From positions 1 through 39,917 of the forward strand of contig CANGMZ010000017.1 of NCBI GenBank assembly GCA_947454715.1: a stretch of 39,917 nt of DNA, read 5' to 3'. Source of the DNA: Chitinophagaceae bacterium (GTDB lineage: Bacteria; Bacteroidota; Bacteroidia; Chitinophagales; Chitinophagaceae). The notes under the pieces are model-generated. The model did no database searches, was not told the origin of the DNA, and worked only from the letters and a program-made list of their open reading frames with translations. The translations under genes were made by a program, and so were the position numbers. Positions within the stretch are counted from its first letter, which is position 1; each line of letters starts with the position of its first letter. Shown here piece by piece: positions 1-9,020 of the stretch.

Positions 1-1323
1 AGTGTATTCTCAATAACTCAGCCATCCGATTCGACAACTGCCAGCGGTAGCTTACAGCAGAACATACAATTCATTTTTAGTGAGTATGACAACCAGCAGC
101 GCAGGGAAAAATGTATGGCAGGAGTTAGGGAGAAAATACATCAAGGCATTTGGTGTACTGCCCCGCCTATGGGTTATGACATTATTTGGGAAAAAGGCGT
201 AAAGTCTTTCAAGGTTAACAATGTCGGCAAGCTATTAAGAAAGGGATTTTTCTGGAAGGCGGAAGGTTTAACCAACGAAGAAGTGCGAACCAAACTGGCT
301 GAACATGGACTGCAATTGAACAATCAACGAATTTCAGATTTTCTTAGAAATCCATTTTATTGTGGCTTGCTTGTTCATTCTGCTTTAGAAGGACGAGTGA
401 TAGACGGCATTCAAGAGAAAGTAATTTCTAAGGAGATATTTTTAGAAGTGAATGGTCTTTTAGCTAAGAACCATCAGGGGTACAGGGTTAAGGATGAAAA
501 TGAAAATATCCCGTTGAAACGCTTCCTGAAATGTGATGAATGCAGTAGTTATTTGAGAGGTTATAAAGCTTTTAAAAATCAGAAATACTATTACAAATGC
601 AATACTCCGGGCTGTAAGAATAATAAAAGGTCTGATTCGTTGCACGAAGCAATAAAGGCTATAATGGAGAGATTTACGTTTGATATTAACGATGATTACC
701 GTAAGCTCATCAAAGCGCAAATTACTGCTACCTACAATCAACTAAATAAAGACAAGGATGAATTAAAGATTAGTCTTGAGAAGCAATTGGCAGAAGTTGA
801 AAAGAAGATAGAACGGTTGGAGGAACGCTACATTCTTGAGGAAATAGACAAGATTATGTTCGATAAATTCAAGGGCAAGTTTATTGCGGAAAGGTCAGAA
901 ATTTACAAGAGTCTTGCTAAGAACGTGAAAAAGGTGTCGAACCTAGAATTGCTGATTGACAACGCAATAACAATGGCCTCTAAACTCGCTTCCCTGTGGG
1001 ATTCCAGCGATTATGCAGACAAACAAAATCTTCAAAATTTAGTGTTTCCAGACGGAATGTCCTATTGCAGGAAAACTAACGAATGTCGAACCCCAAGAAT
1101 AAATTCTGTATTCCACTACATTGCAGATTTGACGGGCATTTCAGCCGAAAGTAAAAGTGGGAACATTACTCTTTCGAGTGATGTTCCCGCTGTGGTGGAG
1201 CCGGCGGGAGTCGAACCCGCGTCCAAACATATGCCCGATAAGCTTTCTACATGTGTATTCTTTGATTGGATTTCGGGGAGTAGCCGGACAAAGACAAACC
1301 TACTCTTCCCCAATCTGTTTTGA
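1..1323 (+). CDS. Large serine recombinase, C-terminal part (5' end outside the window)
   Basis: The frame is open from base 1, so this is a partial gene; the first ATG at 115 lies mid-domain and is not a credible start. The catalytic resolvase domain would be upstream of the window. What is visible is the recombinase DNA-binding domain (about 115-470), a zinc ribbon with four cysteines between 532 and 615 (Cys-x2-Cys, then Cys-x4-Cys), and a Lys/Glu-rich coiled coil at about 720-950. This is the layout of large serine integrases, which insert and excise mobile elements. The last roughly 45 codons lie antisense to the 3' part of ssrA and its terminator, so the true C-terminus depends on the insertion site. 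Family assignment is firm; activity cannot be judged without the N-terminus. Confidence 0.85.
   Translation, partial: SVFSITQPSDSTTASGSLQQNIQFIFSEYDNQQRREKCMAGVREKIHQGIWCTAPPMGYDIIWEKGVKSFKVNNVGKLLRKGFFWKAEGLTNEEVRTKLAEHGLQLNNQRISDFLRNPFYCGLLVHSALEGRVIDGIQEKVISKEIFLEVNGLLAKNHQGYRVKDENENIPLKRFLKCDECSSYLRGYKAFKNQKYYYKCNTPGCKNNKRSDSLHEAIKAIMERFTFDINDDYRKLIKAQITATYNQLNKDKDELKISLEKQLAEVEKKIERLEERYILEEIDKIMFDKFKGKFIAERSEIYKSLAKNVKKVSNLELLIDNAITMASKLASLWDSSDYADKQNLQNLVFPDGMSYCRKTNECRTPRINSVFHYIADLTGISAESKSGNITLSSDVPAVVEPAGVEPASKHMPDKLSTCVFFDWISGSSRTKTNLLFPNLF
1153..1188 (-). terminator. Rho-independent terminator of ssrA
   Basis: A 13-bp stem (1159-1171 with 1176-1188, one G-T wobble) closes on a GAAA tetraloop in the minus-strand sense and is followed by ACTTTTAC. 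It begins 4 bases after the encoded CCA of the tmRNA. It lies inside the converging recombinase reading frame. Confidence 0.8.
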
Positions 1324-1560
1324 TTTTCATTCCTGAATCACAGCTCTTCAGAACCTATCCTGTTATTGTTTGATTCGGCGGCGGGGACGACAACTGGCAG
1401 CCCTCCCGGCGGCTATAAAGGGTGTCTAATCTCTGATTAGGCAGCCATGGCGTAAGAATATTCGCCTTATATAGTTTGAGCATTCAGATTTACGTGCTAA
1501 TTACACAACGCACGACATGCTTACAGACCCTGCCCTATGCTGTCAAAACCGGTCGGCCCC
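1193..1560 (-). ncRNA. ssrA: tmRNA (transfer-messenger RNA)
   Basis: tmRNA rescues ribosomes stalled on broken mRNAs by acting first as alanyl-tRNA and then as a short template for a degradation tag, together with SmpB. The minus-strand sequence starts GGGGCCGACC and ends CGGCTCCACCA. These ends pair as a 7-bp acceptor stem (one G-U), with A73 and an encoded CCA. A T-arm-like GGTTCGACTCC lies just before the 3' end. The tag reading frame is at 1437-1466. Length is 368 nt, normal for one-piece tmRNA. A TAnnTTTG box sits upstream and a hairpin terminator downstream. The opposite strand carries the end of a serine recombinase gene, which marks the 3' end of ssrA as the likely insertion site of a mobile element. 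Confidence 0.95.
1437..1466 (-). other. tmRNA tag reading frame (GEYSYAMAA, stop TAA)
   Basis: Minus-strand codons GGC GAA TAT TCT TAC GCC ATG GCT GCC TAA encode GEYSYAMAA, preceded in the finished tag by the alanine carried by the tmRNA. The AMAA end is a typical ClpXP-type degradation signal and resembles other Bacteroidota tags. The resume codon is assigned from this match. Confidence 0.9.
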
Positions 1561-1585
1561 GGTACGGTTGTTGCAAAGAACATCA

Positions 1586-1593
1586 CAAAGTTA
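1586..1593 (-). promoter_or_regulatory. Candidate -7 box (TAACTTTG) of ssrA
   Basis: The minus strand carries TAACTTTG, a perfect TAnnTTTG match, 25 bases upstream of the mature tmRNA 5' end. That leaves room for a short leader removed by RNase P. A TTG for the -33 element is not at the standard spacing. Confidence 0.5.
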
Positions 1594-1620
1594 CGCATTT
1601 ACACGCGCAATAATTGTTAT

Positions 1621-1666
1621 AATATTTTAAAAGTAAAAGCGCATCTTATCAGAAATGCGCTTTTAC
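1621..1666 (-). terminator. Terminator downstream of icmF
   Basis: A perfect 12-bp stem (1633-1644 with 1655-1666) encloses a 10-base loop. On the minus strand it is followed by TTTTAAAATATT. It lies 54 bases after the icmF stop and insulates icmF from ssrA. Confidence 0.75.
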
Positions 1667-1719
1667 CTAAATCATATTTTTTCTTATCTATCAGCTATTT
1701 TCTATCTATAAATTATAGC

Positions 1720-4700
1720 TTACATGTTTCTTCTGTATTGACCGCCTACTTCAAACAAGGCTTTAGATATTTGGCCCAGTGAGCAGTACTTAGCTGTTTC
1801 CATTAGTTCAGCAAAAATGTTCTGATTATGAATAGCCGCCTGCTGCAGTTTGTGCAGTAGTTCTGTTCCCTTATCGCCACTGCGCTTGTGCAGGTTTTCT
1901 ACAGATTTTATCTGGAATTCTTTTTCCTCTTCTGTAGAACGTATTACCTCTCTTGGCAACACTGTTGGTGAGCCCTTAGAGCTGAGGAATGTATTCACAC
2001 CAATTATCGGGAATTCGCCTGTGTGTTTCAGTGTTTCGTAATACAAGCTTTCTTCTTGTATTTTACCACGCTGATACATAGTTTCCATTGCGCCCAATAC
2101 ACCGCCACGTTCTGTGATCTTGTCGAACTCCATCATTACCGCTTCTTCTACCAGATCGGTAAGTTCTTCAATAATGAATGAACCTTGTAGTGGGTTCTCA
2201 TTTTTCGCAAGTCCTAATTCTTTATTGATGATCAACTGTATCGCCATTGCTCTACGCACGCTTTCTTCTGTAGGCGTGGTTATTGCCTCGTCATAAGCGT
2301 TGGTGTGCAGTGAGTTACAGTTGTCATAGATAGCGTAGAGTGCCTGTAGTGTGGTACGAATATCGTTGAAGTCAATTTCTTGCGCATGTAGTGAACGTCC
2401 GCTGGTCTGAATGTGATATTTCAGCATCTGAGAGCGCTCATTGCCACCGTATTTCAACTTCATTGCCTTTGCCCATATACGACGTGCCACACGACCAATT
2501 ACGCTGTATTCAGGGTCAATACCATTGCTGAAGAAGAATGATAAGTTTGGCGCAAAATCATCTATGTTCATGCCTCGACTCAGGTAGTATTCTACAAAAG
2601 TGAAGCCGTTAGACAATGTGAATGCCAATTGCGATAGTGGGTTAGCACCTGCTTCTGCAATGTGGTAGCCGCTGATAGACACAGAGTAGAAATTACGCAC
2701 ACCCTGTTCTATAAAGTATTGCTGCACATCGCCCATTACTCTCAGTGAAAATTCTGTTGAGAATATGCAGGTATTCTGCGCCTGGTCTTCTTTCAATATA
2801 TCTGCCTGTACTGTTCCGCGCACTGACTTCAGTGTGTCTGCTTTAATTTTTGCATACACATCTGCAGGCAATACCATGTCTCCGGTTACACCCAGCAACA
2901 TGAGGCCGAGGCCATCGTTGCCTTCAGGTAAACCTGTGTTGTCGGTAGCAGTGGCTACGCCTGAGTGGTAGTAAGGACGATCTATACCCTTGTCGGCATA
3001 GATGGCATTTATTTTCTTGTTTACTTCTTCTTCCAGACCATTTGCTTTAATGTACAGTTCGCACTGTTGGTCTATAGCTGCATTCATAAAGAAGGCAGTC
3101 ATAGTAGGTGCGGGCCCATTGATGGTCATAGATACCGATGTCTTAGGATCTGCAAGGTTAAAACCGCTGTATAGTTTCTTCGCATCATCCAGACTCGCTA
3201 CACTCACGCCTGAGTTACCCACTTTACCGTAAATATCCGGGCGGTAATCAGGGTCTTGACCATACAGTGTTACACTGTCAAAAGCAGTACTCAGGCGTTT
3301 TGCAGGCAACCCTTTTGATACATAGTGGAAACGTTTGTTGGTGCGCTCCGGTCCGCCTTCTCCTGCGAACATACGAGTTGGATCTTCACCTTCTCTCTTG
3401 AACGGATAGATACCTGCTGCATAAGGGAATTCACCCGGGAAGTTTTCAGACAATGCCCACTGCAATACTTCTCCCCATGCCTCAAAACGAGGCACAGCTA
3501 CCTTTGGTATCTGCAGGTGAGAGAGTGATTCGGTATGTGTCTGTATTTTAAGTTCTTTATCTCTTACTTTAAATACATAGAACTCATCTGTGTATTGTTT
3601 CTTTTTCTGCTCCCAGTTGGCGAGGTATATTTTATTTTTAGGGTCAAGGTCAAGCTCTGTCTTTGCATATACTTCCTGCAAAGTCTTAATGAGTCTGTCC
3701 TTGTCTTCTGTGTCACTTTCCTGAATCACAGCAATTGTCTTGCTGATACCAAAAAGTTTTTGTGCTACTTTGCTCTGGTCTTTAGTCCACTTGTCATATT
3801 TGCGGTTGTTCTCCGCTATTTCGCTGAGGTAACGGGTGCGGCTTGGCGGGATGATATAAATCTTCTCACTCATCTCGTCGCTGATCTTGTACTCAGAATG
3901 GAGCGGCGCACCGGTTTTATTAGCCACAACATCCATCAACGCCTTGTACATTGTGTTTGTACCCGGGTCGTTAAACTGAGAAGCAATGGTTCCGTATACA
4001 GGCATAGTTTCTGCGTCAACGTCAAACATTTTATGGTTGCGCTGATATTGTTTTTTTACATCGCGTAAAGAATCAAGCGCACCACGTTTGTCGAATTTAT
4101 TGATAACTACCACATCTGCAAAGTCAAGCATGTCTATTTTTTCCAGCTGAGTAGCTGCACCATATTCGGGTGTCATTACATACAGGCTAAGGTCGCAATA
4201 GTCGGTTATTTGTGTGTCGCTCTGTCCTATACCCGATGTTTCGAGAATGATGAGATCGTAGTTAGCTGCTTTAAGAATATTTACTGCATCAAGGATGTGC
4301 TTAGACACGGCAAGATTGCTCTGGCGGGTAGCCATTGAGCGCATATATACTCTAGGGTTGCGAATCGCATTCATGCGAATACGGTCGCCCAGTAATGCGC
4401 CACCTGTTTTGCGTTTTGAAGGATCTACAGAGATGATACCGATATTCTTGTCTTTAAAATCTACCAAGAAACGGCGCACGATTTCATCAACCAATGAACT
4501 TTTACCTGAACCACCGGTACCGGTAATACCCAGCACCGGGCTCTTAGATGCTGCGGCTTGTTCGGTGATCTTTTTAAGTGCTGCTTGCGTTTCGGGCGTG
4601 TCGTGGTAGTTTTCTGCTGCTGATATTAGCGTAGCAATAGATTTTACATCTTTTTGAGAAACATGACCTACTTCACCATTCAGTTTATTGCCGGTTGGGA

Positions 4701-5121
4701 AATCGCTCTTTTCCAGCAAATCATCAATCATACCCTGAAGACCCATTTTACGACCGTCATCAGGACTGTAGATACGGCATATACCGTAGTTTTCCAGCTC
4801 TTTGATTTCATCGGGCAGAATTACACCGCCGCCACCGCCGAATATTTTGATGTGTCCGCATCCGTTTTGCTTCAGCAGGTCATACATGTATTTAAAGTAT
4901 TCTACGTGACCGCCCTGATAAGAAGTAATAGCAATAGCATTAGCATCTTCTTGTATTGCGCAGTCTACTACTTCCTGCACACTACGGTCGTGGCCCAGAT
5001 GAATGACCTCTGCACCACTTGCCTGCATTACACGGCGCATAATATTAATAGATGCGTCGTGCCCATCGAACAGGGATGCCGCTGTAACCAAACGTACTTT
5101 ATTCTTCAAAGTATAAGACAT
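1720..5121 (-). CDS. icmF: Fused isobutyryl-CoA mutase IcmF
   Basis: This adenosylcobalamin-dependent radical enzyme interconverts isobutyryl-CoA and n-butyryl-CoA, and carries its own G-protein chaperone. The 1133 residues hold a B12-binding domain (1-140, DGHDAS at 19-24, His21 the expected cobalt ligand). Next comes a MeaB-like GTPase (about 190-420: Walker [10 protein letters not shown] 201-209, NKFD 341-344), a linker, and the mutase TIM barrel from about 540. Substrate residues fit IcmF and not methylmalonyl-CoA mutase: Phe585 in RMFAGEG where methylmalonyl-CoA mutase has Tyr, and Gln782 in AQNT where it has Arg. Length and domain order match known IcmF proteins. Start is the ATG at 5121, with a TAnnTTTG box about 30 bases upstream. 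It is a single-gene unit with its own terminator. The cofactor could come from the adenosyltransferase at 9021. Confidence 0.93.
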   Translation of the reverse strand: MSYTLKNKVRLVTAASLFDGHDASINIMRRVMQASGAEVIHLGHDRSVQEVVDCAIQEDANAIAITSYQGGHVEYFKYMYDLLKQNGCGHIKIFGGGGGVILPDEIKELENYGICRIYSPDDGRKMGLQGMIDDLLEKSDFPTGNKLNGEVGHVSQKDVKSIATLISAAENYHDTPETQAALKKITEQAAASKSPVLGITGTGGSGKSSLVDEIVRRFLVDFKDKNIGIISVDPSKRKTGGALLGDRIRMNAIRNPRVYMRSMATRQSNLAVSKHILDAVNILKAANYDLIILETSGIGQSDTQITDYCDLSLYVMTPEYGAATQLEKIDMLDFADVVVINKFDKRGALDSLRDVKKQYQRNHKMFDVDAETMPVYGTIASQFNDPGTNTMYKALMDVVANKTGAPLHSEYKISDEMSEKIYIIPPSRTRYLSEIAENNRKYDKWTKDQSKVAQKLFGISKTIAVIQESDTEDKDRLIKTLQEVYAKTELDLDPKNKIYLANWEQKKKQYTDEFYVFKVRDKELKIQTHTESLSHLQIPKVAVPRFEAWGEVLQWALSENFPGEFPYAAGIYPFKREGEDPTRMFAGEGGPERTNKRFHYVSKGLPAKRLSTAFDSVTLYGQDPDYRPDIYGKVGNSGVSVASLDDAKKLYSGFNLADPKTSVSMTINGPAPTMTAFFMNAAIDQQCELYIKANGLEEEVNKKINAIYADKGIDRPYYHSGVATATDNTGLPEGNDGLGLMLLGVTGDMVLPADVYAKIKADTLKSVRGTVQADILKEDQAQNTCIFSTEFSLRVMGDVQQYFIEQGVRNFYSVSISGYHIAEAGANPLSQLAFTLSNGFTFVEYYLSRGMNIDDFAPNLSFFFSNGIDPEYSVIGRVARRIWAKAMKLKYGGNERSQMLKYHIQTSGRSLHAQEIDFNDIRTTLQALYAIYDNCNSLHTNAYDEAITTPTEESVRRAMAIQLIINKELGLAKNENPLQGSFIIEELTDLVEEAVMMEFDKITERGGVLGAMETMYQRGKIQEESLYYETLKHTGEFPIIGVNTFLSSKGSPTVLPREVIRSTEEEKEFQIKSVENLHKRSGDKGTELLHKLQQAAIHNQNIFAELMETAKYCSLGQISKALFEVGGQYRRNM

Positions 5122-5150
5122 ACTTATAATAAATTAGTTAAAAAGTGCCG

Positions 5151-5158
5151 CAAAGTTA
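5151..5158 (-). promoter_or_regulatory. Candidate -7 box (TAACTTTG) of icmF
   Basis: The minus strand reads TAACTTTG, 29 bases before the icmF ATG. It is identical to the box before ssrA, including the flanking CG. No clear TTG is found 19-21 bases further upstream. Confidence 0.5.
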
Positions 5159-5413
5159 CGAATAAGTGAGGGAAAGTTATAGTGGAGACTTCCTTAAGGA
5201 TAGATCAATAAGTTAGTGTTGACATAAGTGTATTTTATATTCTGATCGCTACTTTCGTTATTTGAAGTTATTAAGGGAGACCAAGTATGATTTCACTTTT
5301 TTTTGAGTTATACGCTCAAACTATTACCTAACTTAAATAATATTAATTATCTTGCTCGCTGATACGCAAAAAATAGTTTGCTTTCATTACTTTTACTGCG
5401 AAGAAAAATTCTA

Positions 5414-5860
5414 ATGATGAAAAATATGTTGAAAAACATTCTTCTTGTGTGCCTGCTCGCAATGCCTGCCGGCCTTTTCGCCCAAACGATCAACAGAACG
5501 GACCTTTTGGATAAGACTTGGTATTTTGTAGCAATGAAGTGCCCTGATAAGGTGACCAGCACTAATGATGGTCATTTCATCAATTTTTTCTCTACACTGA
5601 AAATGGTTGCTAGTAATGCTAATAACCTTAACTACGGTACATACGAAAGAACATACAGAGATGTACGCGACAATCCGCATGAAATAGGTACATATTCTAT
5701 TACTACCGACGAAGTAGGTAATGTAGTACTTACGCTTAAAAAGACTAAAACCGGTACAACATCTAAATACACTGTACCAATGGTTGAAGCAAACCACCTG
5801 ACGCTTATTAGAACAGACGAAGGCGACAAGTGCAATATCAGCTATGCAATTGCACCATAA
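5414..5860 (+). CDS. Small secreted protein, lipocalin-like (uncharacterised)
   Basis: I do not recognise a named family. The protein of 148 residues begins MMKNMLKN, followed by a hydrophobic stretch and an Ala-Gln cleavage site (LFAQ), so it should be exported. The mature part opens with LLDKTWYFV, and its alternating hydrophobic strands resemble the lipocalin-like small proteins common in Bacteroidota. The start at 5414 is chosen because it places the basic N-terminus directly before the signal helix; the frame also allows an earlier ATG at 5378, which would add 12 residues before the signal peptide. A terminator follows at 5891, so it appears to be its own transcription unit. Function is unknown; a mature cysteine pair could form a disulphide. 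Confidence 0.7.
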   Translation: MMKNMLKNILLVCLLAMPAGLFAQTINRTDLLDKTWYFVAMKCPDKVTSTNDGHFINFFSTLKMVASNANNLNYGTYERTYRDVRDNPHEIGTYSITTDEVGNVVLTLKKTKTGTTSKYTVPMVEANHLTLIRTDEGDKCNISYAIAP

Positions 5861-5890
5861 TTAATAATGAATTTAGTTATTTTATATACA

Positions 5891-5918
5891 ACGCCCTGCA
5901 ATTTTGCGGGGCGTTTTT
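5891..5918 (+). terminator. Terminator after the small secreted protein gene
   Basis: A 10-bp stem (5891-5900 with 5905-5914, one G-U) with loop ATTT is followed by a T run. It ends about 30 bases before the carbonic anhydrase start. Confidence 0.8.
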
Positions 5919-5948
5919 CGTAAGTTGCATGAGTAAAACACCTTACCA

Positions 5949-6581
5949 ATGAACAGTATTGAAACAATTTTTAAGAATAATGAAGCGTGGATTCAGGAAA
6001 AACTGGCTATTGATAAACAATATTTTGAAAAATTAGCATCCGGTCAAAATCCAGAAGTATTATACATTGGCTGCTCAGACAGCCGCGTTACCGCCGAAGA
6101 GCTGATGGGGTTGAACCCCGGAGAGGCTTTTGTGCACAGAAACATTGCTAATCTGGTGAATAATGTTGACCTCAATGTTATGTCTGTACTTAACTATGCT
6201 GTTCGCTACCTTAAGGTAAAGCACATTATAGTTTGTGGTCACTATAACTGCGGCGGTGTAAAGGCGGCCATGGAGCCTAAAGATCTAGGCATTCTCAACC
6301 CATGGTTAAGAAACATAAGGGATGTATATCGCTTTCACAAAGAGGAGTTGAATGCCATTGAAGATGAGCACCTCCGTTATAACAGGCTTGTAGAGCTTAA
6401 TGTACAGGAGCAGTGTGTAAACCTTATCAAAACCGCTGCAGTGCAAGAGGCTTACCACGACAGAGGTATAACAGTACATGGCTGGGTGTTTGATATACAC
6501 TCCGGAAGACTTATTAACCTCAATATAGATTTTCCTAAAATACTTGCTGAGATCACAGAGATCTACAAGCTATACCCATAA
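5949..6581 (+). CDS. Beta-class carbonic anhydrase
   Basis: The enzyme interconverts CO2 and bicarbonate in the cytoplasm, supplying bicarbonate for carboxylases. The 210-residue protein has the beta-class zinc site: Cys42 and Asp44 in CSDSRV, then His98 and Cys101 in HYNCGG. Arg46 forms the usual dyad with Asp44. No signal peptide is seen. The aroE start lies only 7 bases after the stop, so the two genes are probably translated from one mRNA. A terminator just upstream separates it from the preceding gene. Length is typical of the family. Confidence 0.93.
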   Translation: MNSIETIFKNNEAWIQEKLAIDKQYFEKLASGQNPEVLYIGCSDSRVTAEELMGLNPGEAFVHRNIANLVNNVDLNVMSVLNYAVRYLKVKHIIVCGHYNCGGVKAAMEPKDLGILNPWLRNIRDVYRFHKEELNAIEDEHLRYNRLVELNVQEQCVNLIKTAAVQEAYHDRGITVHGWVFDIHSGRLINLNIDFPKILAEITEIYKLYP

Positions 6582-6588
6582 ATTTTTT

Positions 6589-7326
6589 ATGACTGACCAA
6601 TACGCCATTATCGGCTACCCATTAACCCATTCATTCTCTCCGTCTTTCTTTAACGCAAAGTTTCAGAAAGAGGGAATAGATGCCAACTACTCAGCTATGC
6701 CAATAGCTGAAATAGCTGAGTTTCCGGTGCTTATTGCTGCCAACCCGCAGCTGAAGGGGCTTAATGTGACCATACCTTATAAACAAAGTGTTATTCCGTT
6801 TTTAGATGAGCTCGATGTTGCTGCCGCAAAAATAGGTGCCGTAAATTGTATCGGTATTCGTGGTGGTAAAACAAAGGGGTATAATACCGATGTTATTGGT
6901 TTTGAACGCAGTTTGCGCCCTTTGCTACAGCCACAGCACGAGTATGCATTGATTTTGGGTACAGGAGGTGTAGCAAAGGCAGTTGCTTATGTACTGCAGC
7001 AAAAAGGTATCAGTTACAAAGTGGTGTCAAGAACCGCTGCTCCCGGATTGTTGGTATACAATGAGCTTACTCCGGAAATGATTTTGAAATTTAAGTTCAT
7101 TATTAATACAACGCCGCTGGGTATGTTCCCGGCAACAAGTGATTGTCCACCAATTCCTTATGAAGGCATAGGTAGTAAACACCTGGTTTACGACCTTATT
7201 TATAATCCCGAAGAAACCAAATTTTTAGCTCACGCAAAAGCACAAGGCGCTTTGATTAAAAACGGATTAGAAATGCTGCACACACAAGCATTGGCGGGAT
7301 GGGATATATGGAACGAAGTGAGGTAG
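6589..7326 (+). CDS. aroE: Shikimate dehydrogenase
   Basis: AroE reduces 3-dehydroshikimate to shikimate with NADPH in the aromatic amino acid pathway. With the start at 6589 the protein is 245 residues and opens MTDQYAIIGYPLTHSFSPSF, the usual N-terminus with shikimate-binding Ser15 and Ser17. Catalytic Lys65 (NVTIPYK) and Asp101 (NTDVIGF) are present, and the dinucleotide-binding loop LGTGGVAKAV is at 123-132. An upstream in-frame ATG at 6544 lies inside the carbonic anhydrase gene and is less likely. Slightly shorter than E. coli AroE, as is common in Bacteroidota. It converges on ispE with 18 bases between them and no obvious terminator. Confidence 0.93.
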   Translation: MTDQYAIIGYPLTHSFSPSFFNAKFQKEGIDANYSAMPIAEIAEFPVLIAANPQLKGLNVTIPYKQSVIPFLDELDVAAAKIGAVNCIGIRGGKTKGYNTDVIGFERSLRPLLQPQHEYALILGTGGVAKAVAYVLQQKGISYKVVSRTAAPGLLVYNELTPEMILKFKFIINTTPLGMFPATSDCPPIPYEGIGSKHLVYDLIYNPEETKFLAHAKAQGALIKNGLEMLHTQALAGWDIWNEVR

Positions 7327-7344
7327 GATTTCTGGAACTGTTAC

Positions 7345-8157
7345 CTACTCAATCCATACATCTTTATACTGCACACTTACATTGATTGTTGCTTTTTTGC
7401 CTTTTGGGAAGATGCCATAAATAGCAGAGCCGCTGCCGCTCATCGACGCATAAATAGCCCCTTGTGCATATAGTTGCGCTTTAATGGTTGCCAAAACGGG
7501 GTGGTGAGCAAATACGGGTGTTTCAAAATCATTGCTAATCATACCTTTCCATCGGTCAAGCGGGAGTGTGCCGAGATTTTGCAAATTAAATGGAGCCGGT
7601 TTTGCTTTCATCATGCCAAAAGCTTCTTTGGTAGATACATGCACCTTCGGGCATATAAGTTGCATGCTGTAAGCTGAGAGGTCAATAGCTATTTCGGTCA
7701 TTTTTTCCCCTCGACCTGTTGCCAGTTGAGGGGTATTGTATATAAAGAAGGGGCAATCGCTACCAAGCTCCAGTGCGATAGCTGCCAACGTAGGTTTGTC
7801 TATGTTGAGCCGGCAAAAATCGTTGATGAGCCGTAGCATGAATGCGCCATCGGCAGAGCCACCACCCAACCCAGCACCCATTGGAATTGTTTTGTTCAGG
7901 TAAATATTCAGTGCCGGAACTTTATTGGGGTATCTGTCAGAAAGTAGTTTATATGCTTTGTAAACAAGGTTCTCCTGTATGTTATTGCCCACTTTGAGAC
8001 CACTGAGATGTAATTGTGTTTCTGCTGCCGGCACGATCTCTAAGGCATCTTTAAAATGGACCGGGTAGAATACAGTTTCTAAATCGTGGTAGCCATCATT
8101 GCGCCGGCGAGTAACATATAAACCAAGGTTAATCTTACAATTTGGGAAACACAGCAT
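7345..8157 (-). CDS. ispE: 4-diphosphocytidyl-2-C-methyl-D-erythritol kinase
   Basis: IspE phosphorylates CDP-ME in the MEP pathway to isoprenoid precursors. The 270-residue GHMP kinase has the N-terminal Lys8 in PNCKINLGL, the ATP-binding loop PMGAGLGGGSADGAF (about 92-106) and the catalytic Asp134 in LGSDCPFF. A C-terminal Gly-rich MSGSGSAIYG motif completes the GHMP fold. The start is the ATG at 8157. It is divergent from the ABC ATPase gene, with about 100 bases of shared upstream DNA. Confidence 0.93.
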   Translation of the reverse strand: MLCFPNCKINLGLYVTRRRNDGYHDLETVFYPVHFKDALEIVPAAETQLHLSGLKVGNNIQENLVYKAYKLLSDRYPNKVPALNIYLNKTIPMGAGLGGGSADGAFMLRLINDFCRLNIDKPTLAAIALELGSDCPFFIYNTPQLATGRGEKMTEIAIDLSAYSMQLICPKVHVSTKEAFGMMKAKPAPFNLQNLGTLPLDRWKGMISNDFETPVFAHHPVLATIKAQLYAQGAIYASMSGSGSAIYGIFPKGKKATINVSVQYKDVWIE

Positions 8158-8177
8158 ACAGCAGGTAAAATTATACG

Positions 8178-8185
8178 TATTTTTG
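8178..8185 (+). promoter_or_regulatory. Candidate -7 box (TATTTTTG) for the ABC ATPase gene
   Basis: TATTTTTG fits TAnnTTTG and lies 76 bases before the ATG at 8262. No TTG is found at the standard upstream distance, so this is a tentative call. Confidence 0.35.
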
Positions 8186-8261
8186 GAACGGATAAACTAT
8201 TTCAGGGCTATAAAAGTACTAAGAAATATGATTTAGCCGAACAAAGACCGACACTCAGCAA

Positions 8262-8948
8262 ATGAAAGAAGTAATAAGACTCACCGACATACGAAAGAGT
8301 TATTTCCTGGGTAAGCAGGAATTGCCTGTACTCAAGGGGATTGACTTGCTCATCAGCGACAATGAATATGTTGCGCTCATGGGGCCATCGGGTTCAGGTA
8401 AGTCTACACTCATGAATATACTGGGGTGCCTGGATTCGCCTACGCATGGCACTTATATACTGAACGGCAAGGATGTAAGCCACATGGAAGACGACCAGCT
8501 TGCCGATGTGCGTAATGTGGAGATAGGCTTTGTGTTTCAGCAATTTAATCTTCTGCCCCGGCTTACGGCATGGGAAAATGTAGCATTGCCACTTATATAT
8601 TCCGGCATGAAAAAGGCTGACCGTGAAGAGCGCGCCAGAGCCATGCTGGAGAAGGTGGGGCTTAGTGAGCGGGCGCACCACAAACCTAATGAGCTGAGTG
8701 GCGGGCAGAGTCAGCGTGTGGCTATTGCCCGCGCACTTATCAATAATCCTTCTTTGTTGCTTGCAGATGAGCCTACGGGTAACCTTGATTCCAAAACTTC
8801 TGACGAAATTATGGAATTGTTTGGGCAGATACAGAGCCAGGGCAACACGGTGGTGTTGGTGACGCATGAAGAAGATATTGCCAATTACACTAAGCGGGTT
8901 ATTCGTATAAAAGATGGTTTGGTAGAGACTGATGTTACCAAACGATAA
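8262..8948 (+). CDS. ABC transporter ATP-binding protein, MacB/LolD type
   Basis: This is the ATPase subunit that would power an inner-membrane MacB/FtsX-type permease, for example in lipoprotein release or export. The 228 residues show Walker [10 protein letters not shown] (41-49), the Q-loop in [10 protein letters not shown] (about 90-99), signature LSGGQ (145-149), Walker B LLLADE (165-170) and the switch His202. The DxPTxGNxD pattern and the length fit the LolD/MacB/FtsE group. No permease gene is adjacent, so the substrate cannot be told from context. The adenosyltransferase gene starts 72 bases downstream on the same strand and may be co-transcribed. Confidence 0.88.
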   Translation: MKEVIRLTDIRKSYFLGKQELPVLKGIDLLISDNEYVALMGPSGSGKSTLMNILGCLDSPTHGTYILNGKDVSHMEDDQLADVRNVEIGFVFQQFNLLPRLTAWENVALPLIYSGMKKADREERARAMLEKVGLSERAHHKPNELSGGQSQRVAIARALINNPSLLLADEPTGNLDSKTSDEIMELFGQIQSQGNTVVLVTHEEDIANYTKRVIRIKDGLVETDVTKR

Positions 8949-9020
8949 GTCGGTTGGTAAGTATGGTTTTCGTTTTTTTGAAAAGCTGATATAAGGGTAA
9001 CAGAAAAAGCTATAAATAAG

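Noticed and set aside
1116-1313. A 65-codon minus-strand frame over the tmRNA 3' end
   Set aside because: It overlaps the tmRNA and its terminator; the translation is a by-product of the structural RNA.
3535-4068. A 177-codon plus-strand frame inside icmF
   Set aside because: Antisense shadow of the fused mutase, with no family features.
5385-5392. TAGTTTG-like box before the small secreted protein gene
   Set aside because: One base short of the TAnnTTTG spacing, with no matching upstream element.
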